Source: Duganella sp.
GTDB taxonomy: Bacteria > Pseudomonadota > Gammaproteobacteria > Burkholderiales > Burkholderiaceae_D
DNA length: 64,000 nucleotides
Direction of reading: 5' to 3'
Assembly: GCA_026225475.1 (NCBI GenBank)
Contig: JAMFSU010000004.1
Coordinates: 1-64,000 of the forward strand
The notes under the pieces were generated by a model. The model was not told the origin of the DNA, searched no databases, and saw only the letters and a list, made by a program, of their open reading frames with translations. Both the position numbers and the translations under genes were made by a program. Below are positions 8,194 to 16,223 of this stretch, in pieces (positions within the stretch are counted from its first letter, which is position 1; each line of letters starts with the position of its first letter).

Positions 8194-9006
8194 ATGATGA
8201 TATTGGCCCCCATGAATACGCCGGTGCGCGATTGGCAAGGCCAGCGCATCTGGATCATTGGCGCCTCCAGTGGCATCGGTGCGGCGCTGGCCAAACAGGC
8301 CTTGGCAAAAGGCGCCAAGGTGGCCTTGTCTGCACGCCGCGAACAGGTGCTGCAAGCGGTGGTCGATGCCAGCCGTATTGACGGCGCGCAGGTCGACAGT
8401 CATGCCATGATCGTGCCGCTCGACGTGCTCGATCATGCGGCCTGGCGAGAGCGTCATGCCGAGGTCTGTGCACGCTTCGGCGGTATCGACCTGCTACTGT
8501 TCTGTGCTGCCGATTACCGGCCCGAGCGCAGTTGGGAAGTGCGTGAAGAGGCCGCCGAGCAAACCTTGCGCACCAATCTGATCAGCGTCTATACAGCGCT
8601 GGCGACGGTATTGCCAGATATGCTGAAAAATGGCAGCGGCGGTATCGCGCTGGTCGCCAGCGTGGCCGGTTATATGGGCTTGCCCAATGCCAGTGTCTAT
8701 GGTCCGGGTAAAGCTGCACTGATCAATCTGGCCGAAATTCTCTACAGTGACCTGCATGACAAAGGCATCAACGTTTATTTGATCAACCCCGGTTTTGTCA
8801 AAACCGAGCTGACTGAAAAAAACAGCTTTCCCATGCCGGCGCTGCAAACGCCCGATGATGCTGCCCGCGCGATCTGGCTCGGGATTGCTGATGGCCGCTT
8901 CGAGATTCATTTTCCAAAGCGCTTCACCCGCGTACTCAAGCTGTTGCAAATGCTGCCTTACCGCTGGCGTTTCGCCTTGTTCCAACGTTTTCTGCATCTG
9001 ACCTGA
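8194..9006 (+). CDS. Short-chain dehydrogenase/reductase
   Basis: SDR of about 270 residues. The nucleotide-binding motif IGASSGIGAALAKQ, the VASVAGYMG strand and the catalytic pair Tyr-x3-Lys in VYGPGKAALINLAE are all intact, so it should be an active NAD(P)-dependent oxidoreductase. The exact start is uncertain: GGTGGAG at 8187-8193 could serve ATG 8197, while ATG 8194 directly follows it and ATG 8212 also keeps the whole fold. Position in the cluster suggests a hydroxy- or keto-acyl lipid intermediate as substrate, which is inference. Confidence 0.85.
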   Translation: MMILAPMNTPVRDWQGQRIWIIGASSGIGAALAKQALAKGAKVALSARREQVLQAVVDASRIDGAQVDSHAMIVPLDVLDHAAWRERHAEVCARFGGIDLLLFCAADYRPERSWEVREEAAEQTLRTNLISVYTALATVLPDMLKNGSGGIALVASVAGYMGLPNASVYGPGKAALINLAEILYSDLHDKGINVYLINPGFVKTELTEKNSFPMPALQTPDDAARAIWLGIADGRFEIHFPKRFTRVLKLLQMLPYRWRFALFQRFLHLT

Positions 9007-9011
9007 CCACC

Positions 9012-9449
9012 ATGATGACGACGACAACGACCCAGGACCGCCTGGATGCCTTGATGATGTGGTATGGCACGCTGACGCTGCAAAGCCTGTCCGAGATCGA
9101 GCACTATTATGCGGCTGATGCGCGCTTCAAGGATCCGTTCAATGAGGTGTGCGGGCATGCGGCGATTGGCCGTGTGTTTCAGCACATGTTTGCGACCACG
9201 ACGGCGCCGCGTTTCGTTATCGATACCCGGCTGGTCGATGGTGATCAAGCGTTTGTCACCTGGACCTTCATGTTCGGCATCAAGGGCAAGCAATACACGA
9301 TCGTCGGCGGTTCTCATCTGTACTTTGATGATGCCGGTCTGGTGGCCTTGCACCGCGATTATTGGGATGCCGCCGAGGAATTACTGCAAAAGTTGCCGCT
9401 CATCGGTGTGCCCATCAAATGGCTGCGCCGCCTGTTTGCCGTCAAATGA
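9012..9449 (+). CDS. NTF2-like (SnoaL-type) protein
   Basis: Protein of 145 residues with the pattern of the NTF2/SnoaL cone fold: an N-terminal helical stretch (LSEIEHYYAADARFKDPFNEV), then IGRVFQHMF, then alternating beta strands ending in SHLYFDDAGLVALHRDYWDAAEEL. This is typical of the nuclear-transport-factor-2-like member that closes COG2907/Cfa clusters. Such folds may be enzymes or ligand-binding proteins and no catalytic set can be assigned. It starts 5 bases after the SDR stop. The last nine codons form one arm of a strong hairpin with the intergenic DNA. Confidence 0.75.
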   Translation: MMTTTTTQDRLDALMMWYGTLTLQSLSEIEHYYAADARFKDPFNEVCGHAAIGRVFQHMFATTTAPRFVIDTRLVDGDQAFVTWTFMFGIKGKQYTIVGGSHLYFDDAGLVALHRDYWDAAEELLQKLPLIGVPIKWLRRLFAVK

Positions 9450-9474
9450 CAGCAAACAACAGGCGGCGCAGCCA
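9420..9474. terminator. Long GC-rich hairpin between convergent genes
   Basis: The left arm 9421-9439 (GGCTGCGCCGCCTGTTTGC) pairs with the right arm 9452-9473 over about 19 bp, with one 3-base bulge in the right arm, and T9420/A9474 extend it. The left arm is coding sequence for the C terminus of the NTF2-like protein. There is no T run on either side, so this is more likely a transcript 3'-end stabiliser or two-way transcription barrier than a classical intrinsic terminator. Confidence 0.6.
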
Positions 9475-9481
9475 GATACGA

Positions 9482-11107
9482 TCAATAGACGCCGCGTGTC
9501 TTGAACGGCTGGTATTGGAACAGCCAGGTTTCCGACAAAGTCTGGTTGTTGTGACGCAGGAATAGCCGCAGATCCACCGGATCGTCGCCATCGACGGTCA
9601 GATCGAATTGCGCCCGCCAGTGACCGGCCACGCCATCCGGAACTGCTTCGGTGAACACATACGTGAACTTGCCGCGCGAGGATGACAAGACGGCTTCCGG
9701 CAATTCGCCAAAGGCCAGTTTTTCCAGCGGCGCACCGACGAACTCAACCATGAACTTGCGCACGTTTTGTGGCCGCACCTGTCCGGGCTGGCCGCCATTG
9801 CCAAGACGCGTCGCCACGCAACGCGCCAGTGGCGAAGGAAACGGTTCGTCCTTGCGCCAATGCAGGCGGTAACGCAAGCGATAGCTGTTGCCGGCTGCGG
9901 CCGGTGCATGCGGCACCCACATGGCAACAACGTTGTCGTGGATTTCATCATCGGTCGGAATCTCGACCAACTGCACGGCACCTTCGCCCCAGCCTTCCAG
10001 CGGTTCTACCCACAGGCTCGGTCGGCGTTCATAATTGACGCCATCCTGATAATGATCAAAATTGCGGTCGCGTTGCAACAAGCCAAAGCCGCGCGGATTG
10101 TTGTCGCCAAAGGCAGATGCCGTGATGCGAGCCGGATTGTTCAGAGGACGCCAGATGTGTTCGCCGGCGCCGGTCCAGATCGCCAGGCCGTCGGAGTCGT
10201 GCACCTCCGGCCGCCAGTCGGCGCCAGCGCCTTTGACCGTTTCGGAAAACCAGTACATTGAAGTCGCTGGTGCGATACCCAGACGGCCGACGTCGCGGCG
10301 CAGGAACAGCGCGCAATCGACTTCCATGATCACGCCGGCAACACCCTTCGGATCGCGCTGCATGATGAACTTGTAGGCACCGATGATGCTGGGACCATCA
10401 AGTACGGCATAGACCACCACCGTATCGCTGTTGTCAGCTGGCGCTTCAAAATAAAAATGCGTGAAGTTGGGGAATTCTTCTGCCTTACCCGCCTGCGCGA
10501 CATCGATGGCAATCCCGCGTGCCGACAAACCGTATTGATACAGATCGCCGATGGCGCGGAAATACGATGCGCCCAGAAATGCCACCCAGTCATTCTTGCG
10601 CCAGTCCAGCTTGGCTTGATCGCCCTGGCGGTTTTCCTGAAAGCGGAAACCGGCAAAACCGCTGCCGCGTGGCAGCTTGCGCGCCGGACTGTCGACCGGC
10701 ATGTCGAAATAACTCTCGTCATACAGAATCTCGCGCGCGTGCGCATTGCTGCCAGCGCCTTCAAGCGCATACATATGCACTGGCGCCTGAAAGAAACGCC
10801 CGAGATGGAAAAAAGTGACCGGAAACTTGCCTGGGCCATTGGCGAACAAGGCCGCATCGGTATTGAACTTGATCTTGCCATGGGCTTCGTAATCGATCTT
10901 GTCGAGAATGGCAGCGGGTGGCTTGTTTTGCGGTTGATAGGGCGATTGCGCGCTCACGCGCACCTGAGCAATCAAGGCCTCGAACGAGAACGGTGCTGCA
11001 TTGCCGAGCTTGATGCGGTTGGTGGCAAGCGCTTCGACAGGAATGCCAAGCGCAGCCAGCGCGGCGCTTGCGGTGGCAGTACTCAGGAAGGTGCGGCGGT
11101 TGATCAT
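9482..11107 (-). CDS. opgD: Periplasmic glucan biosynthesis protein D (OpgD/MdoD)
   Basis: Protein of 541 residues acting in the periplasm on osmoregulated glucan backbones. The N terminus MINRRTFLSTATASAALAAL is a twin-arginine (Tat) signal, which separates OpgD from the Sec-exported OpgG. The mature part carries the MdoG/OpgG fold text, for example the YRRP-like YERRPSLWVEP block. The usual start would be a TTG six bases earlier, but ATG at 11107 puts the twin arginine at residues 4-5. No glucosyltransferase opgH lies nearby, so this is a lone copy in the window. Confidence 0.88.
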   Translation of the reverse strand: MINRRTFLSTATASAALAALGIPVEALATNRIKLGNAAPFSFEALIAQVRVSAQSPYQPQNKPPAAILDKIDYEAHGKIKFNTDAALFANGPGKFPVTFFHLGRFFQAPVHMYALEGAGSNAHAREILYDESYFDMPVDSPARKLPRGSGFAGFRFQENRQGDQAKLDWRKNDWVAFLGASYFRAIGDLYQYGLSARGIAIDVAQAGKAEEFPNFTHFYFEAPADNSDTVVVYAVLDGPSIIGAYKFIMQRDPKGVAGVIMEVDCALFLRRDVGRLGIAPATSMYWFSETVKGAGADWRPEVHDSDGLAIWTGAGEHIWRPLNNPARITASAFGDNNPRGFGLLQRDRNFDHYQDGVNYERRPSLWVEPLEGWGEGAVQLVEIPTDDEIHDNVVAMWVPHAPAAAGNSYRLRYRLHWRKDEPFPSPLARCVATRLGNGGQPGQVRPQNVRKFMVEFVGAPLEKLAFGELPEAVLSSSRGKFTYVFTEAVPDGVAGHWRAQFDLTVDGDDPVDLRLFLRHNNQTLSETWLFQYQPFKTRGVY

Positions 11108-11346
11108 AGGCAATAAAGTGTCTTATTGACAGGGCCAGACATGGACAGTGCGGCGCTATCGGTTATTGGGAAAACAGCATGATGCAACAAAAAATCTATG
11201 CATGCCATGCATTACGCACGGTAGTAGGCGCGCAAGCATCGTGAATCTATAGAGAGTTGGTCGCGCAAGCTTGGTTCCTGCTTTCTTCGGATTTTGTGAT
11301 GAACGTGTCCGTTCAGTCTTCTCATCTAGCGCTGAAACTTGACGTA

Positions 11347-11373
11347 AAAATGGCCCGCAATGCGGGCCATTTT
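11347..11373. terminator. Bidirectional intrinsic terminator (downstream of ansB)
   Basis: Palindrome with 13-base arms AAAATGGCCCGCA and TGCGGGCCATTTT around one central base, giving a GC-rich stem flanked by A and T runs on both sides. It lies 41 bases past the ansB stop on the minus strand. The remainder of the 307-base gap 11108-11414 holds the promoter area for opgD; I see no gene in it. Confidence 0.85.
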
Positions 11374-11414
11374 GTATTCCAATCGGTGCAACTAGTGCAC
11401 CGACCTGGCAAGAC

Positions 11415-12482
11415 TTAGTATTGATAGAAAATCTTTTGGATTTCCTTGGTGTCGTTGGTCTTGGTCAATGCCAGCATCAACAGGATGCGGGCTTTTTGTG
11501 CGTTCAAGGTATCGGAGACAACGAAGTCCAGCTTGTCGTCGTCAGCTTCGCCGTTACGTGCCACGATGCCTTGGCCGACGCGGCTGGCGCGCACGATGAT
11601 GACGCCTTTCTTGTGTGCTTCGACCAGCGATGGCAACACGGTGTTGTTCAGGCTGCCGTCACCGACGCCAGCGTGAATGATGCCCTTGGCGCCAGCAGCA
11701 ACGAAGGCATTCAAGGCAATCGGGTTCATGTTGGCATAGCCGTAGACGATATCGACTTGCGGCAGGCTATCAAGCTTGGAGATATCGAACTCGCTGTCAG
11801 CAGTGTTCTTGCGGGTCGATTGACGATAGAAGAATGGCTTGCTGCCTTGGATGTAACCGAGGAAACCCAGTTCTGGTGTCTTGAAGGTATCCAGTGTCGA
11901 GGTGTTGGTCTTGGTGACTTCACGCGCGCCATTGATCTGGTCGTTCAATGTCACCAACACGCCCTTGCCGATGGCTTCCTTGCTGCCAGCCAGCAGGACT
12001 GCGTTGTACAGGTTGATCGGGCCGTCGGCACTGATCGCGGTCGATGGACGCATGGCACCAACGATCACAACTGGCTTCTTGCTCTTGACGGTCAGGTTCA
12101 GGAAGTAGGCAGTTTCTTCGATGGTGTCGGTGCCGTGGGTGATCACGATACCGTCGACATCATCTTGTGCCAGCAGGACGTTGACGCGCTTGGCCAATTT
12201 CAGCCAGTAGTCGTTGTTCATGTTTTCGCTGGCGATCTGGAATACTTGTTCGCCCTTGACGTTGGCGACTTTCTTCAGTTCTGGCACAGCATCGATGAGT
12301 GCTTCAACACCGATCTTGGCGGCGGTATAGCCGACGGTGGTGGTGGTGGTGGCACCCGTGCCGGCAATTGTGCCGCCTGTGGCGAGGATGGTGACGTTGG
12401 GGAGCTTTTGTGCATGGGCGATGGAAGCAAATGCCACACAGGCTAGCAACAAAAATTGACTGAATATCTTTTTGGAATACAT
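11415..12482 (-). CDS. ansB: Periplasmic L-asparaginase II
   Basis: Type II L-asparaginase of 355 residues, hydrolysing asparagine to aspartate and ammonia. A clear Sec signal (FLLLACVAFASIAHA) puts it in the periplasm. The first catalytic threonine lies in ILATGGTIAGTG and the second in the block GIVITHGTDTIEETAYFL, both intact. Length fits the periplasmic class. The ATG at 12482 is preceded on the minus strand by AGAGGA at a suitable distance. It stands alone, ending at the two-way terminator; its promoter must lie in the gap shared with amn. Confidence 0.93.
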   Translation of the reverse strand: MYSKKIFSQFLLLACVAFASIAHAQKLPNVTILATGGTIAGTGATTTTTVGYTAAKIGVEALIDAVPELKKVANVKGEQVFQIASENMNNDYWLKLAKRVNVLLAQDDVDGIVITHGTDTIEETAYFLNLTVKSKKPVVIVGAMRPSTAISADGPINLYNAVLLAGSKEAIGKGVLVTLNDQINGAREVTKTNTSTLDTFKTPELGFLGYIQGSKPFFYRQSTRKNTADSEFDISKLDSLPQVDIVYGYANMNPIALNAFVAAGAKGIIHAGVGDGSLNNTVLPSLVEAHKKGVIIVRASRVGQGIVARNGEADDDKLDFVVSDTLNAQKARILLMLALTKTNDTKEIQKIFYQY

Positions 12483-12983
12483 GTCGTTCCTCTTGATGAA
12501 AATATGTTTTTAACCCTCTTCTTCGTCTGCATGCAACGCGAGCAGAAATAACGCCGCATGGGTCCCTTGTGAGGCGAAGAGCAGCCAAGATAGCATTCAT
12601 TGCGTCTTCTTAGAAGATGGGACAACCATTTTTCTCAACTATTTATTTGTACGAATCATTGCTTGGCTTTTTCGCCCGCTAGGAGTGCGGTGGGAGCGCT
12701 GTTTGGGGGCATTTTTATGGTTATCTGCACTTAATTAGCCCGGTTGACGCGCAGTGAAACTGGCGATCAATTGCGCAAAAACTGCATACTGGAAAGAATG
12801 CTGGCAAGCCAGCCGCACCTGTGCCGATCATTGTGCGATCTTTTGCGAGCCGCTATTTCTTAATTCGATATCGCGGGGTGCGCGCACACGCGATTTTGGC
12901 GTCGAGATAAGCCTGGCAATGATTTCAGTTGGCGTTTTTGCCAGTAACGGTACAATGAAATCGGACGTTGCCGGGAGTGTGTT
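12483..12983. promoter_or_regulatory. Divergent promoter region ansB / amn
   Basis: A 501-base gap without a supportable gene. For amn, TTGGCG at 12929-12934 and TACAAT at 12951-12956 are separated by 16 bases, forming a good sigma-70 promoter about 28 bases before the GTG start. No matching pair is obvious for ansB. An 87-codon frame at 12754-13017 overlaps the amn start and promoter and is rejected. Confidence 0.65.
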
Positions 12984-14534
12984 GTGCAAACGGCGACGCG
13001 ACAAGAACCAGAATTGATGGGAGCAAATTTGTTGACCGAAAAATTTATCGATCCGCAAGCGGCGGTTGATCGAGTGATCGAAATCTATGACGCCAATACT
13101 GCCATTCTGAGGGATGCCTTCAAACAATTCACCCAGGGCGTGGTGTTGCCCACGCGTGTGCGGGAATGTTATCCGTTCGTCCGTATAACCACTGATAAAA
13201 CCACCCACACTGACACGCGCCAGTCGTTCGGTTTCGTGGCCGGTCCAGGGACTTACCAGACTACGCTGACGCGGCCGGCGCTGTTCAAGAATTATCTACT
13301 CAGTCAATTCAAGCTGCTGTTGCAGAACCATCAGGTGCCGCTGGAAATCGGTGTGAGCGAGTTGCCGATTCCAGTGCACTTTGCGTTTGCCGAAGGTATA
13401 CACGTTGAGGGTGATCTCGATCCCGAGCATCTGCGCTTGCTGCCCGATGTGTTTGACTTGCCAGATCTGGCCGAAATGGATGATCGCATCGTCAACGGTA
13501 CTTATGAAGTCGATAATGGAGGCTGGCGTGATGGCGAGCATCCGCATCCGTTGGCCCTGTTCACGGCGCCGCGTGTTGATTACTCGCTACATCGTTTGCG
13601 GCATTACACGGCCACGGCACCGCATCAGTTTCAGCGCTATGTGTTGTTTACCAATTATGCGTTCTATGTCGACGAGTTCGTGCGGCTCGGGCGTGAGTTG
13701 ATGCAGGCCACCGATGATCCCGAGCTGCGCACCTATCGCCAACAGTACAGCGCCTTCGTCGAACCTGGCAACGTCACCACGCCCAATGCCAACGTCGAAG
13801 GCATGAAAGGTGTTGCCGGTTCCGGCACAGCGCCGATTCGCCAACCACAGATGCCGGCTTATCATTTGCAACGGCCGGACGGTTCCGGCATCACGCTGGT
13901 CAATATTGGTGTCGGTCCATCGAATGCCAAGACCATCACCGATCATATCGCCGTGCTGCGGCCACATGGCTGGATCATGCTTGGTCATTGCGCCGGGTTG
14001 TCGTCTTCTCAGCGCATGGGTGATTATGTGCTCGCGCATGCCTATGTACGCGATGATCATGTGCTTGATGACGACTTGCCCTTGTGGGTGCCGATTCCGG
14101 CCTTGGCTGAAGTGCAATTGGCGCTGCAGGATGCCGTGGCCGGCATTACTCAACTGGATGGCTACGAACTTAAGCGCATCATGCGTACCGGCACGGTGGC
14201 CTCGGTCGATGATCGTAACTGGGAGTTGCGCGACCATCGGACGCCGTTGCTGCGCTTCAGCCAGAGCCGGGCAATTGCACTCGATATGGAAAGCGCCACG
14301 GTGGCGGCCAATGGTTTCCGCTTCCGTGTGCCTTATGGGACCTTGCTATGCGTGTCCGACAAGCCTCTGCATGGAGAAATCAAATTGCCGGGCATGGCCA
14401 ACAAGTTCTATGAGCAGCGTGTGGCGCAGCATTTGAAAATTGGTATCCGGGCACTGGAGTTGTTGCGCAATCACGGTATTGAACAGTTGCATAGCCGCAA
14501 GCTGCGCAGTTTTGGTGAGCCAGCGTTTCGTTGA
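12984..14534 (+). CDS. amn: AMP nucleosidase
   Basis: Enzyme of 516 residues that splits AMP into adenine and ribose 5-phosphate and so controls adenylate levels. It has the N-terminal AMP nucleosidase domain (blocks such as PVHFAFAEGIHVEGDLD) followed by a nucleoside-phosphorylase fold with VNIGVGPSNAKTITDHIAVL and ALDMESATVAANGFRFRVPYG, the latter carrying the active-site ME-S/A-TVAANG signature. The start is a GTG with GGGAG 6 bases upstream; ATG 13017 would lose 11 residues. Slightly longer than the E. coli protein (484). A strong terminator follows directly. Confidence 0.92.
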   Translation: MQTATRQEPELMGANLLTEKFIDPQAAVDRVIEIYDANTAILRDAFKQFTQGVVLPTRVRECYPFVRITTDKTTHTDTRQSFGFVAGPGTYQTTLTRPALFKNYLLSQFKLLLQNHQVPLEIGVSELPIPVHFAFAEGIHVEGDLDPEHLRLLPDVFDLPDLAEMDDRIVNGTYEVDNGGWRDGEHPHPLALFTAPRVDYSLHRLRHYTATAPHQFQRYVLFTNYAFYVDEFVRLGRELMQATDDPELRTYRQQYSAFVEPGNVTTPNANVEGMKGVAGSGTAPIRQPQMPAYHLQRPDGSGITLVNIGVGPSNAKTITDHIAVLRPHGWIMLGHCAGLSSSQRMGDYVLAHAYVRDDHVLDDDLPLWVPIPALAEVQLALQDAVAGITQLDGYELKRIMRTGTVASVDDRNWELRDHRTPLLRFSQSRAIALDMESATVAANGFRFRVPYGTLLCVSDKPLHGEIKLPGMANKFYEQRVAQHLKIGIRALELLRNHGIEQLHSRKLRSFGEPAFR

Positions 14535-14553
14535 CCTGTAGGTCTGGTCGCAC

Positions 14554-14586
14554 AAAGCTGCTGCCGGTGACGGTAGCAGCTTTTTT
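14554..14586. terminator. Intrinsic terminator after amn
   Basis: Stem AAGCTGCTGCCG / CGGTAGCAGCTT with one G-T pair and a GTGA loop, followed by six T residues on the plus strand. It serves amn; its end reaches the last bases of the convergent MFS gene. Confidence 0.88.
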
Positions 14587-15781
14587 ATTGGGTTCGTTTG
14601 GCTAACCAGACATACAGCGCAGCACCGGTGAGCAAAGCACAAGCGGCAATGCTCAGCGATAGCGTAAACGAGCCGTTGGCGCGTACCAGCCGCGTCGCCA
14701 GCGGTGGCCCGACAATTTGACCGACACCGTAAGCTGCTGTCATCAAGCCCATCAAGCCGGCGCTGTTGTCACTGCGCAAGCGACGCGCTTCGCGCATGGC
14801 AAACAGGGTGATGGCGGTAAAGGGGAGGCCAAGCAAGACGCTGCCGAGTGCAAAGCCAACTTCATTTGGCAGCAGTGTGCTGATGGTCACGCCGATGGCT
14901 TGCAGGACATAACAGGCGGCCAGTAGCAGACGTTGATCGACATGTACTGGCAGGCGCGTGGCGCTCAAGGCGCCCAGCGCCACACAGAGGCCGAACAACG
15001 GCCAGAAAAAATCGGGCCAGTTCGATCCCGGCAACGCTTGGCGCGCAATGACTGGCAAGAACGTGGCGGTAATGATGTAGCCGAATCCGGCCAGGCCGTA
15101 GGCCAGGACTTGCCAGCCGACTTCAGGTCGGCGTATTACCTTTTCGAGTGTGGCAGTTGCTGTTTTGGTTTCGCTCGTGCTGGCAGTAATTGTCGGCATG
15201 CTTCGACGATAAGATGGCCAGGCGAGCGCCGTCAGCGCTGCCGCCAATGCACCGAACGCCAGCCAGGCATGCATGGCCTGCCATTGCCCGGCAACCATGG
15301 CGCTGCTCGACAGACCGGTCAGCATGATGCCCAGCCCCGGGCCGCAAAAAATGATGCCGCCCAGCGCGGGTTGTTGCAGTTGTGCCAACCGGTGCAGGCA
15401 CCAGCCGGAACTGTAGACAAACACCAGCGCACTGGCGATGCCGGACAGCAAGCGCAGCAGTAGCCATACACTCTGACCGTCGAGCAGGCCCATGCCCAGC
15501 GTGAGCAGTACGGTGGCAATCAACCCCACGCGGATGGTGCTGGTCTGCGGCAGGCCGCGCCAAAATGCGCACAGCATTGCGCCGAGAAAGTAGCCAATAT
15601 AGTTGGCCGTAGCCAACCAGCCGCCACCGTTGAGATCGATGCTGTGGTCGTGCAGCATCATTGGCAGCAGCGGAGTGAAAGCGAAGCGGCCGATGCCCAT
15701 GGCGACAGACAAGGTAATCATGCCTGCCAGGGCGATGCGCAAGGCTTGGTTGCGGTTGGTTGGGGAAGACAGTTGAGTCAT
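14585..15781 (-). CDS. YbfB/YjiJ-family MFS transporter
   Basis: Membrane protein of 398 residues with about 12 hydrophobic segments, typical of the YbfB/YjiJ branch (opening MITLSVAMGIGRFAFTPLLP, then GGGWLATANYIGYFLGA). Substrates of this branch are unknown; export of small molecules is the usual guess. ATG 15781 is chosen over an upstream TTG at 15832 because it opens just before the first membrane segment. Convergent with amn and sharing its terminator. No linked regulator is evident. Confidence 0.82.
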   Translation of the reverse strand: MTQLSSPTNRNQALRIALAGMITLSVAMGIGRFAFTPLLPMMLHDHSIDLNGGGWLATANYIGYFLGAMLCAFWRGLPQTSTIRVGLIATVLLTLGMGLLDGQSVWLLLRLLSGIASALVFVYSSGWCLHRLAQLQQPALGGIIFCGPGLGIMLTGLSSSAMVAGQWQAMHAWLAFGALAAALTALAWPSYRRSMPTITASTSETKTATATLEKVIRRPEVGWQVLAYGLAGFGYIITATFLPVIARQALPGSNWPDFFWPLFGLCVALGALSATRLPVHVDQRLLLAACYVLQAIGVTISTLLPNEVGFALGSVLLGLPFTAITLFAMREARRLRSDNSAGLMGLMTAAYGVGQIVGPPLATRLVRANGSFTLSLSIAACALLTGAALYVWLAKRTQ

Positions 15782-16051
15782 TGCAGGGTGAATTCGTGGC
15801 AGTTGCGGTGTTAGTTTTTTGCGTAGCGGCAATGGAGATTGCGCAGGCGCCTATGTTAGCCGTTCTGCATGAGGTAATAGTTGAAAGTTTCGATTGCGGG
15901 CTGGCAATCTGCGCAAGTTCCCAGTGAGTGGGAGTCCGGTCTGCACGGTTACTTTATGTCGTGCCAATACTTGTCGAGACGCCAATCCAAGGAGCAATCA
16001 GCGTAACAATTTGTAAAAAATGCTGTGATGAGGCAGTGTACTTTCTATAGT
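15782..16051. promoter_or_regulatory. Intergenic region ahead of candidate small RNA
   Basis: No gene is supported. It should contain the minus-strand MFS promoter. Near its right end TATAGT at 16046-16051 is a good -10 box; the base stretch 17 positions upstream (CTGTGA, 16023-16028) is only a weak -35 match. These would start a transcript near 16058 on the plus strand. Confidence 0.4.
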
Positions 16052-16128
16052 ACGACTTCCCCCTCCATTCTCTCCCCCGAGAATGGGATTTACCCCACGT
16101 GCCGCAAGGTGCGTGGGGTTTTTCTTTT
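16052..16128 (+). ncRNA. Candidate C-rich small RNA with GCAA-capped terminator
   Basis: The plus strand carries three elements in the right order for a short trans-acting RNA. An unpaired CCCCCTCC lies at 16059-16066. A hairpin at 16065-16086 (arms CCATTCTC and GAGAATGG) presents TCCCCC in its loop. A strong intrinsic terminator at 16092-16128 has a 12-bp stem closed by a GCAA tetraloop and followed by TTTTTCTTTT. Both C-rich segments are complementary to Shine-Dalgarno sequences. There is no coding gene upstream on this strand that would need the terminator. The -10 box TATAGT precedes it. The expected product is about 65-70 nt; the family is not recognised. Confidence 0.6.
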
Positions 16129-16223
16129 GGCGCGGGGAAAACAAAAGCGTAACAAAGACACTGCAAAAACAAGGTCGATGATCTTCAGGCAATGTCACCC
16201 CAAGCATATTGGTGTTGCGATAT

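Noticed and set aside
12754..13017. 87-codon plus-strand frame before amn
   Set aside because: It overlaps the amn promoter and start, and its product resembles no family.
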